A DNA stretch of 64,000 nucleotides, taken from contig OX388311.1 in assembly GCA_947579605.1 (NCBI GenBank), positions 28,584,951 to 28,648,950 of the forward strand. Reading direction: 5' to 3'. Both the position numbers and the translations under genes were made by a program. Numbering within the stretch: the first letter of the stretch is position 1; the number at the start of each line of letters is the position of its first letter. The stretch comes from Athripsodes cinereus (taxonomy: Eukaryota; Arthropoda; Insecta; Trichoptera; Leptoceridae). This document shows positions 57,101 through 64,000 of this stretch, piece by piece. Below the pieces are notes generated by a model that was not told where the DNA came from, ran no database searches, and worked only from the letters and a program-made list of their open reading frames with translations.

Positions 57101-57149
57101 ATTGGGGGACGATTTTGACTCCGGAAAATTTTACTAAAGATCTGGTCAT
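54144..57149 (-). CDS. RTE-clade endonuclease/reverse transcriptase, intact ORF
   Basis: 1001 residues, the usual length of an RTE polyprotein. Residues ~48-290 are an APE-like endonuclease that nicks target DNA: WNVRTL (N54), ISEMRW (E83), VMGDWNAVVG (D190, N192), SQIDYIL and SDHNMV (D283, H284). All expected catalytic residues are present. A basic linker (~295-500) follows. The RT spans ~505-800: LKDGKAPGIDLIPSELLK, EDQFGFRKETGTRDA, FIDLEKAFD (642-650), RQGCSMSPALFN (701-712) and YADD (744-747). The C-terminus has YLGSRINQDG, LLYGCETWTISK, WIGHNIRHPG, GRGRPRDAYM and EEWRR. No stop or frameshift. The first ATG at 57149 leaves a 47-residue basic leader; a later start is possible. Expression would come from its own 5' region. 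One residue to note is HRTLSM where many relatives have RxISL. Confidence 0.9.
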   Translation of the reverse strand: MTRSLVKFSGVKIVPQSDLRVGTARDLVIKQNTHKREEVRRNRNSTQGRYATWNVRTLLQNGKLDNLKVEMTKMKLSALGISEMRWPNPGDMWTGNFRLIHSGSIEGKPGQGGVGIMLCKDLGRRVKGYVHYGGRIILVKLDTKPVDTILIQVYMPTSSHSDQEIEILYENIQKLLDDTKAEENVIVMGDWNAVVGEEREGSVVGAYGLGTRNDRGSRLIEFCAKNKMFIANTWFQHHYRHRYTWKSPGDRFRSQIDYILTRQRYRNQIKDCRSFAGPDIDSDHNMVVAETILKFKRLEKRTTKRWDLKQLKIKEVKEKYDEKTKICDFESNESIDKVWGKIKEKITAAADEVLEKKKPQARKEWITDDILEMIEKRRNFKNSKTEEGKKEYKALRNKINRESKLRKECYLQEKCKNINRNIKQRKFETAYSEVKNFFNDKTQPRCAIQDKNGKLLFEDELIVKRWKEYLEQLYKGKNIVKESKALEAEYDVENNGDDILRSEFDIALAKLKDGKAPGIDLIPSELLKCAGKGMLDTLYKLVSKIYNTGEIPEDFAKCLIRALPKKAGTTKCEQHRTLSMISHASKILTNIIMKRAENKINETLSEDQFGFRKETGTRDAILSLRLTLEKRITINKNTYIAFIDLEKAFDKVEWEQLFNTLNQIGMSYKDRRAIWSLYKNEMAVIKSGESCAEARVEQGVRQGCSMSPALFNCYIQRAIDELREEMKNWTGVKINGKKVDMIRYADDIALLADSEMELNEALGKLESILLSKYNMKINKEKTKCMVVGREEATANIALNGVSIKQVSEFVYLGSRINQDGRSKAEIVSRINQARIAFNKKSKILESPNIDLSVRKNLTKAFVWSILLYGCETWTISKSESGRLAAFEMWCYRRMLKIHWSEHVENEEVLTRVGEKRQLLKRISQQRANWIGHNIRHPGLLIAIAEGKTEGTNGRGRPRDAYMDQLKRDMNCGSYVELKRLAENREEWRRKTKLVADQSNGL

Positions 57150-57485
57150 TTTCCTAACTCGTTGTTACTTTGGGATGCTACGAGAGCCTTTAATGTGGTA
57201 GCTTCCCTTGCATTCCACATCCTCATGCCGTTGACCTCGAAGGTTCATCCGCCTTTGAGAAGATTTTAGCTTCTCCGGGCAAGAGAGTGCCCCTTCCAGC
57301 ATCTTCAGTTAAGAAGAGTTGGTTGTTAGCTTATACCGGCTGACAGTCGGTCCGAGGGTTATCTGGCAAAAAACAGTACCCCTGCTGACAACCGGTCACG
57401 GCGCTCTTCCGTGTTGCACCTACTGCGTTTACGTCGTAGGCCCTATCTTAAAGAGCATGTTGAGTTCAAAATTGAAACAAAATAT
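57150..57485 (-). promoter_or_regulatory. RTE-c 5' region (presumed UTR/internal promoter)
   Basis: GC-richer than the surroundings, non-coding, ends near the pogo sequence CCGGCTGAGTTATTAGG. RTE elements need an internal promoter here; I see no specific box. CCGGCTGACAGTCGGTCCGA-like words suggest stem-loops. Confidence 0.45.
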
Positions 57486-57616
57486 TTAAAACCGGCTGAG
57501 TTATTAGGCTGTTACTACTTACCCCCGTTACAACAAGCCCCTCTCTCCCCTATTTGTCATACAACGTAATATCTATTCTATGAAAATGTAATCGAATAAT
57601 AAGCTATATCTGTTTT

Positions 57617-57870
57617 TTCTTCTTCTTCTTAATCTTTTATTAGACCCAGAGGTCTGTTCATGCAGGAGGGACCTCTTGCGATGTGGAGGCCCAGCTGTCC
57701 CTTCATCGTTTTGGTGGTCTTCCTGGTAGACGTCGTCCCTCAGGTAGTCCATGTAGTATAATATTTGGAATCTGGTATTATCCATCCTCTGGACGTGTTC
57801 ATACCAAAATCTTCGCCGTTGTCTTCCCCATCCAACAACATCCTGGACCTCACATATCTCCCGGATTGTA
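57617..57870 (-). mobile_element. RTE-d LINE 3' end (copy B, fuller)
   Basis: On the minus strand: EICEVQDVVGWGRQRRRFWY, EHVQRMDNTRFQILYYMDYL, then DDVYQEDHQNDEGTAGPPHR, ending with a (GAA)n tail. W..HVQRMD is the RTE C-terminal block. Copy A lacks about 80 bp of it. Confidence 0.7.
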
Positions 57871-58947
57871 TTTATTTTATTCTTCACTGTACATTGTTTA
57901 CAATAATACAAATTAACATAGAAAATATCATTTATACAATTCAATGTACAGTTTATCGCTAAATTATCGCTAAGGCAAGTTTATCGCTAAAATGCGATGT
58001 CTTCCAACTAACCTGGTTAATTAAAATCAAAAAACAAAACAAAAAACAGACATAAATATACATATTGTAGTATTTCTAATTTCTGTTTTTTTTCTCAATT
58101 CACATAAATTCATTAGTTTTGTAGCGGTGTAAAAAGTTCTTACAATACCCACAGTACGAATATCAACTACGTACATATGTTGTTCTGTCTGTGTTTCATA
58201 ATAGGTGTACATAATATTATGATAACATTATGGAAGGTGTAACCAACTTTTTTGTCCTTTGTATAACAGGTGAAACAATAAAAGTAATGTTTTTCTTTCT
58301 TCTATAGCCATGTCTACCAGTGCAAACATTTATGAGAATGGAACAATAACATTTTGTAGCAACCATTGTTATTTTTAAGAATAAAATGTTTTATCCCGTA
58401 GAGTCCCTGTGCAAAAACTAGGTCTCCTTTTCACTACAATTTTTTGGGTGTCCCATATTATAAGGTACGTATTTTGTTTTCTCTGCTTACCCCACCTGGG
58501 ATACCAGTAGTAGAGTAGGCAGAGAGAATGGAACACCATATTGATCAATCCTTGTACACCTTTTTCGCTTCCTCCATTTTCATCCAGTTTCTCATACATG
58601 CACACCGATTTCTCCAACTCTTTGAGAAATTGATCTACGTGGTCAAGCCACGTAGCTCTTGGATGTCCGCGCTTTCTCACTCCCCATCTTTCAGATACAT
58701 ACACACTTCGTCATTCTTTCATCGTCCATATGTCCAAACCATCGCAACTTATTTACACGCATTCTATACTCAACACTCCTCTCGCATCAGCTCATTATTC
58801 ACTCTAAGGATAACATGCCTCATTGCTGAGTTGTAGATGTTGATTGTCTTATAGGTGAGGTTTTACGAACACCTGCCTTTTACAGGAAAAATTGGGAGAT
58901 CTATCTACTTTACCAGAAACTTCACGAGGAAAACCAGAAAATGTATA

Positions 58948-59044
58948 GAGTTTAGAGCCTAGCGTACAACAGCTGAAGTAATGTCAATAATATAATTCAT
59001 ATCGAAAAAATAAAACAGGAGTTTTATTCTACTAAAGATTTTAT
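58948..59044. other. Unique sequence after copy B
   Basis: First bases with no match in the window; this side of the junction is continuous. Confidence 0.6.
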
Positions 59045-59128
59045 TTTGTGAGAGAGACGTCTTTCGTCTTATGAGGACATTGTCGATTGACAATGTCCTC
59101 ATAAGACGAAAGACGTCTCTTTCACAAA
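59045..59128. repeat. 40-bp-arm palindrome, 4-nt loop
   Basis: TTTGTGAGAGAGACGTCTTT and CGTCTTATGAGGACATTGTC pair with 59089-59128 across GATT, one mismatch. A shorter relative is at 63429-63477 (TAATAAGGACATTG..CTCCTTATAAGACGAAAG). Likely a MITE core. Confidence 0.9.
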
Positions 59129-60014
59129 GACGAACGTCGCTTTTCGCGAACAACGAAAGACGTCGCTTTTAGTATCTGTCAAAAATCACTAATTTAAGAT
59201 AAACATGATGACAGACACTATATATATTATTTGTATGTTATGATATAACTGTACACGTGTTGAAGGTAAAAATATGTATGTACATACCAGTACTATGATA
59301 CGAGTACGTATCATGTAGCTCCGAACAGTCAGCACCAAAATAAACACATTCTCCTTGTTTCTTTTCATATAACACAAATTACATTTTCCCTACTCAGTGC
59401 ATAATGGAACGGCGGCGAAGCTGGAATAATATATATTTGTTTATTTTCCCCAACACCTCAGTTAACTACAACACAGGAGTCATTCCAGGTAGTAAAAAAG
59501 GTAACATGAGCAAAATCTATCAAAAAGAATTTGGACTGCCATCTCTTCTTCGTCTCATTGGGTAATTATTAGTCTCACATGATGGCGAAATCTTTCTTCC
59601 TCGTTTTTCTTCACTACGTAGTTCGGTCCAGTAGTACGTCATTCTGAGTGAAATCAGAACTCTGGTCATGTCCCGCCTGATCATCTAAATCCACCTGGAT
59701 TCGATTGCTATTTTTGATTTGTCAAAATATTTGGTTAACCATCAGAAGAGGCTACTGTTAAACACTGAACACAAGAAAGAGGTTTAAGTTAATAAGCAAA
59801 AAAGTAGGTACCTACTGTGGGAGAAAAATTTCTAGGCTGTCAAAATCAGAAGTCTTAAGCGACGTTTTCGTTGGCTTGAGTAGCGCTGAAATAAGAGATC
59901 GATCACTTCACAACGGCCTGTGCGGAATGATAAGTGAAGTATACGCTCTCATACATTGCAGTGCTGCCACTCAAGCCATTGGAAACGTGACTCAAAACAG
60001 TAACTGCAAGCTAT
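59129..60014. other. Intergenic sequence
   Basis: 59130-59170 repeats GACGAACGTCGC/GACGTCGCTTTT words related to the palindrome. No gene recognised. Confidence 0.4.
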
Positions 60015-60155
60015 TTTTTTTAATAGGAACGGTGCATTGTGAAAGAGAGTCATCCAGAATATCCAAAAACCTTGTGGATGAGAGAATAATGTTCTTTTTA
60101 GCGAACTATCATTGGACATTCTCAAAACGAGACCTAGCTAGGAATACTGTAATCC
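60015..60155 (-). mobile_element. RTE-b LINE 3' part, degraded
   Basis: GGAACGGTGCATTGTGAAAG and the reversed GAGAATGTCCAATGATAGTT match RTE-b around 4255-4360 with many changes. Confidence 0.65.
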
Positions 60156-60899
60156 TGAGAAAGGTGAATTGATTGGCATAGAAATGCTCCAAATACAGAA
60201 AATCCGATTGGATAGAAAATTATTATAAAATATTTGTAAAAGGTAGTTTATTGGTTAAATAAATAAATAATATAACATTTGACACACTCTGCCTACCTTG
60301 CAAGAAAATCCTTATAAGAGTATTCTCATATTTTTTACAAAATACTATAATTTGTTGATTTTGTGTTTGTTACCTAGGTTTTCTTATTATATTGTACCTA
60401 TGTAAAATATTGTGTAAAAGGCTAATTAGCCGTAAATAAATAAATAATGAAGCAACATTGAATAGAACTTTTTTCTTGATTATCAGTAAAAAAATCAATT
60501 TTAAGTCTTCATTCAAGCAGAAAATATCAATATTTAAATAATAATGTATGTAAATATAGATAATATAGTTGTAAGGCAAGATGACAAGATACACCCTGAA
60601 GCGATCCTGGTTTTATTAAATTCTACATTGTAAAAAGGAGAACAAAACACAGTTTTCTTTCTATGTGAATATTCAACGAACAAAATATACAAAAATACAC
60701 ACACAACGAAAAAATATGATTCATACATTTGCACATTAATTTCAAATGATATTCTATGAATTGTATTGTATGCTAAATTATGTTTTTACGTAAAAATAAA
60801 GACAAAATTAAGAATTAAGAATAAAAATATTTTCAGGACTGTAAAAATGCAAGAAAGAATTAAATAACACACCTATCTTTTTACAAAAATGTCTTTATT
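60156..60899. other. AT-rich intergenic; small LINE tail
   Basis: 60405-60447 (TGTGTAAAAGGCTAATTAGC, CGTAAATAAATAAATA) looks like the extreme LINE 3' end seen at 26865-26912. No gene. Confidence 0.45.
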
Positions 60900-60945
60900 T
60901 TTTTCGAACACCTGCCTTTTACAGGACACACGAAAACTTGTGAAT
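60900..60945 (-). mobile_element. S-repeat 5' fragment
   Basis: CGAACACCTGCCTTTTACAG, GACACACGAAAACTTG. Confidence 0.55.
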
Positions 60946-61164
60946 TTATTGGATTTGATCAACAGATTTATTTTTTTGTACGATGTGTGTTTTTCCCTTT
61001 TTCTTTTTATGGATGTTTTTTTAGTACCTATAGTACCTAATGTTTTGAAAATGTTTTCTTTTTTTACATACTTTTTGTAACTCACCTCAAAACACGAGAA
61101 TATCTCTTTTTGAAGTTAAGTCATTGAAATGTATTGTTTTATTTATAATATGTATTTGTTAACT
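60946..61164. other. T-rich spacer
   Basis: Nothing recognised. Confidence 0.35.
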
Positions 61165-61232
61165 ATGAAAAAAATGCATGCGGCTGGTCTGTTGACTACC
61201 CCGCTTGTGGGATATGCCTAGATAGGATAGTA
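61165..61232 (+). mobile_element. S-repeat 3' end
   Basis: GCATGCGGCTGGTCTGTTGA, CTACCCCGCTTGTGGGATAT, then GATAGTAGTAGTAG tail. Confidence 0.7.
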
Positions 61233-61684
61233 GTAGTAGAAATAGTGGCCTATCTACAAAGTGGCCAGTAATAGCCACAGCCATTTTTGGATAGAGATTA
61301 CAAGTATAGACATATAAATTCTATGGACGCCCTATCACGGAAGAAATGTCACATTTTGGACGAATGCTTTCATTTTACGCTTCTCATAGAAGTTAAAACA
61401 TTCATGATGGGTAGCATACTTCATCATAAAATTAAACATGTCAAATGCTTGCTTCGTGACGTTCTTTGCAAAGGATATATAACATAACATAACATAACAC
61501 GTATAGACAATTCACACAGACCGAGCTAGTCCCAAACTAAGATATGGATCTTGTATTATGGGCACTAACACGATAATACACATATATACAATGCACTGAA
61601 CACATATACATGTAACACCCAGACCCAGGACAATTTGAAAAAGGTAATTCTTCATTTCGCCCTGGCCGGGAATCGACTATACTC
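61233..61684. other. Intergenic sequence
   Basis: 61385-61430 has ACATTCATGATGGGTAGCAT, an S-repeat piece in reverse. (ATAAC)n at 61480-61498. No gene. Confidence 0.4.
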
Positions 61685-61802
61685 GAATATACCCCACTCT
61701 TTTCTGTAAGTTTTCGCATTATAAGCCAAGTATTCGTATAACACCACAAACAAGATATTTACATAACTTATTCAACGATGCGGTGTGCCACCCGTCCTGA
61801 CA
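61685..61802 (+). mobile_element. S-repeat 5' half
   Basis: CCACTCTTTTCTGTAAGTTT, GTATTCGTATAACACC, TATTCAACGATGCGGTGTGC, CACCCGTCCTGACATA. Confidence 0.65.
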
Positions 61803-61833
61803 TAATAATATAATTACATATATATAAAGTAGC

Positions 61834-62282
61834 ATTCACATTGCTTCACTTTGGATGATCATTCAGAGTGTCAGGGTCAAAGCTGTTCATCGAAAGTGGA
61901 CACGTCTGTTCACACTTGTTCATCCTATATTTTCACTCCCATGTCTACACTCGCAGTCATGTTGTATGTAGTTTGACGTATTTTCGTAAAAAAAATCAAT
62001 TAAACATTGAAAAGTAACAGTTAATAAAAATTAATAAAGCTCTCGACAACATCTTAATTTTTTTTTAATACTAATTCATAGAGAATAAGACAAATAATAG
62101 GATAAAACTTGTTTATGGTAGTTTCAGTGAAAGGACCTTTTATCTAAATTATGTCGGGTGGTAATCGCTTTGCTTTCAATCGTCATCGCAAGTGATCACT
62201 ATTAATGAAAATCCTGTTCACAACTATTCATTTTGGAGGATCATCCAGAGTGATCAAGTGAACAAATGTGAACGCTCCTTAT
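61834..62282. mobile_element. MITE family with TTCACATT termini, copy 2
   Basis: The left end AGCATTCACATTGCTTCACT and the reversed right end GGAGCGTTCACATTTGTTCA align and share GGATGATC further in. The interior shares GAAAGTGGACACGTCTGTTC and others with 27557-28030. Confidence 0.7.
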
Positions 62283-62784
62283 GTTGGCAAATATACGATT
62301 TCATACTATCATTATACCTAATATATAATAAATAAGTTATTAGTGTTAATTTTCAAGTTAATCAAAATGGCAAGGATATTATATGTAGGTAGGAAGGTGG
62401 TAAAGAAATGAGATGCTAAGAATCTTAATATATTAGATTCTCCTTAGCTATCACTCTACCGTTGGCGCTGCTTTCATCAACATAATAAAACTAATTTACA
62501 AAGTAATTTTCAACAAGATACATTACTTCATAATTTAATATCAACCTACATACATCAACCTGTATTGTATGGACTAGATATTCAAAAGTAAAGATGATAA
62601 TGCGACCAAAGAAATTTTGCGAACATAATAATTTCAAATCAGTCAGTCTTAAACAACATTGTTTTAAACGCTCATAATTACCTAAATTACAAATGTTTTC
62701 TTCTACTATGTACATAATTTTGTATTTTTTTTTTATTCAATGAAATAAACATACTTTCAAAAGGGGCATTGAAGAGACTGTAGC
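62283..62784. other. AT-rich intergenic sequence
   Basis: Nothing recognised. Confidence 0.4.
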
Positions 62785-62945
62785 TTAAAAGATTCCCACG
62801 ACGGCGGTTTTAGCCGGTCGGTCCTTCAGACCTGCCCAATGGCCCGCCCGTGAGGACAATTTTGGTTTGAATTTGCGGATAAATAGGTGTCCATGACTCC
62901 TGAAATATCCGGGTGTGAGATCGGTCTCTCTTCAATACTGCATAT
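62785..62945. repeat. GC-rich patch, unclassified
   Basis: GATTCCCACGACGGCGGTTT, TAGCCGGTCGGTCCTTCAGA, CCTGCCCAATGGCCCGCCCG stands out from the AT-rich flanks and resembles a retroelement piece. No family assigned. Confidence 0.35.
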
Positions 62946-62996
62946 TATTTATTCAGAGATACGTCTTTCGTTTATTCCGTGGAGCGTCCATTTAAG

Positions 62997-63212
62997 AATT
63001 GGTCTCCCACTCTTCTTCGTAGGTAAGTTTTCGAGTGTACTTTGAAAGGTAGGTGTTCGAAAAAATTAAAACATTTTACATCTTAAATTCAACGATGAGG
63101 TTTGCCATCCACCCTGCATATCTTAATTTTATATTGGCACAGAGAGGACAGCTTGCATGTTTGTTATATGCAGCTGGTATGCTGTTAACCCCACTTGTGA
63201 GATAATAATAAT
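62997..63212 (+). mobile_element. S-repeat copy, nearly full length
   Basis: TCCCACTCTTCTTCGTAGGT, AAGTTTTCGAGTG, GAAAGGTAGGTGTTCGAAAA, TTCAACGATGAGGTTTGCCA, GGCACAGAGAGGACAGCTTG, CATGTTTGTTATATGCAGCT, CCCCACTTGTGAGATAATAA, with an (ATA)n tail. Confidence 0.8.
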
Positions 63213-63405
63213 AATAATAATATTGTTTTGTTAAATAAATAAATAAATGAGATATGAGATAATAATAATAATAATAATCTTTATTGCACAAAATTAGTAT
63301 ACAAAGAAGAAAAAAAACATGGTAACATAACAATAGAATACATAATTTTGTGCAATGGGCGAGTTTATTGCTGAAGCGCAATATCTTCCAACTAACCCAT
63401 ATGCC
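63213..63405 (-). mobile_element. LINE 3' end, reversed, with (AAT)n
   Basis: (AAT)n runs, then CTTTATTGCACAAAATTAGT, TACATAATTTTGTGCAATGG, GCGAGTTTATTGCTGAAGCG and TCTTCCAACTAACCC; the last is shared with 42100-42115. Confidence 0.6.
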
Positions 63406-63428
63406 GTGATGGTATAGTAGTATAGTAC

Positions 63429-63477
63429 ACTTTCGTTTAATAAGGACATTGGCAATCTCCTTATAAGACGAAAGACG
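63429..63477. repeat. Diverged relative of the 59 kb palindrome
   Basis: CTTTCGTTTAATAAGGACAT TG and CTCCTTATAAGACGAAAG are imperfect reverse complements. Confidence 0.6.
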
Positions 63478-63839
63478 TGTCTCTCAATAAAGAACATATA
63501 GTAGAAGAAAAGATTAAATTTGTTTTTTTAATTTCGTTATGGAATTCTAGTACCTAAGCACTGACACAGTGAATATGTCCATAATTATCTCCCTTGAGTT
63601 CCTGGTTATATGTAGATGCATATTTTATAAAAGTAGGTACCTTTGTAATTTTTCACGCAAAATAATATATTGATGCTCCATTTATATGTATTATAAGTGC
63701 ATCTTTTTACAATTATAATCGCCTATTACCAAAATATGTTCTAATTATGTTCATTCATTTAGGTACATAATAATTATATGTATGTTGGTTCGTAATAACT
63801 TTTGTGTTGCAGGCTTGAAGAACATTACATTTTTTTTTC
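63478..63839. other. AT-rich intergenic sequence
   Basis: Nothing recognised. Confidence 0.35.
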
Positions 63840-64000
63840 ATTTTTTATATTTATTTATTTAACAGTATTTAAAACATATATATGTCATAAAAACCTACCT
63901 AACTGGGCATGAGCCCGTACCAAGGCAGACCGAATCAGTTTTTAACTTTGTCTCAGCGCTTTTGCCACATTAACTGTTTTTAGGGGTATTTTCGTATGTG
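63840..64000 (-). mobile_element. Possible LINE 3' end, reversed, cut by the window edge
   Basis: TTTATATTTATTTATTTAAC followed by GGGCATGAGCCCGTACCAAG. The layout resembles other reversed (AAATA)n LINE ends here. Confidence 0.4.

Larger units (their letters stand above)
54115..57485 (-). mobile_element. RTE-c LINE, apparently full length
   Basis: Read on the minus strand: a GC-rich 5' region (57485 down to 57150), one long ORF, and a (TA)n tail at 54120-54138 right after the stop. The single ORF, missing 3' UTR and dinucleotide tail fit the RTE clade. Limits are approximate because no target duplication is visible at (TA)n. It sits inside the pogo-like element. An old relative is at 21795-22205. 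Confidence 0.85.
52985..57552 (-). mobile_element. pogo/Tigger-like DNA transposon with nested LINE, absent from copy A
   Basis: The body is 52987-57550, with TA on each side (52985-52986, 57551-57552). Terminal inverted repeats begin GGGGAGAGAGGG and continue to GTTGTAAC. GGGGCAAGTTGTAAC-like words recur near 53200-53225 and inverted near 53905-53945, as subterminal repeats. TA target and the transposase remnant place it in the pogo branch of Tc1/mariner. Without RTE-c it would be about 1.2 kb. Copy A has ...GAAATATTTGTCATAC uninterrupted at about 41731-41744. Confidence 0.88.
48913..58947 (+). repeat. Duplicated segment, copy B
   Basis: Partner of 35878-48712; block correspondences are given there. 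Lacks the four copy A insertions and carries the pogo-like element with RTE-c. Sequence after 58947 has no counterpart in the window. Confidence 0.95.

Noticed and set aside
54154..57201. Several + strand open frames opposite the RTE-c ORF
   Set aside because: Shadows of the minus-strand gene; they show no domain of their own.

Overview
This is a 64 kb, AT-rich, repeat-dominated stretch of an animal genome. Frequent TAGGTA/GGTACCTA-like words, abundant RTE-type LINEs with microsatellite tails and many small hAT and Harbinger elements suggest an insect, most likely a moth or butterfly (inference; no host gene fixes the taxon). I find no convincing host protein-coding gene, rRNA or functional tRNA. 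The labels RTE-a, -b, -c, -d and 'S-repeat' are local names, not database names.

Left part (1-24,000): a frameshifted but nearly full-length RTE-b (1578-4497, 10-bp target duplication), a 5'-truncated RTE-a (7499-8797, 14-bp target duplication), several hAT elements with 8-bp target duplications (9775-10182, 14474-15064, 17161-18290, 21030-22383), a perfect 97-bp-arm palindrome (11438-11701), and a PIF/Harbinger element with a HARBI1-like transposase exon pair and a spliceable intron (15954-16475), interrupted by a 200-N gap. Middle part (24,000-35,700): a CR1/L2/Jockey-like reverse transcriptase remnant (24959-26912), a spacer-less 188-bp palindrome (27243-27430), MITEs, many S-repeat copies and a 78-bp x3 tandem array.

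Right part: 35878-48712 and 48913-58947 are two collinear, near-identical copies of one segment, abutting across the second 200-N gap. They differ mainly by clean transposon insertions. Copy A carries an RTE-b 3' end, a Harbinger-type MITE (TAA duplication), an 853-bp TTAA-flanked block and a 5655-bp foldback-like element with modular palindromic inverted repeats (9-bp duplication). Copy B carries a pogo/Tigger-like element (TA duplication) into which an RTE-c with an intact 1001-residue ORF has inserted. Each insertion has an empty site in the other copy. The simplest reading is two haplotypes of one locus placed in tandem by the assembler; a real recent tandem duplication is the alternative. 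From 58948 to the end there are again only repeat remnants, including a 40-bp-arm palindrome and MITEs.

Functionally, the window is a record of nested transposition. Autonomous potential is visible only in RTE-c; everything else is truncated, frameshifted or non-autonomous. The S-repeat shares its 3' end with RTE-a, which suggests it was mobilised by that LINE machinery.
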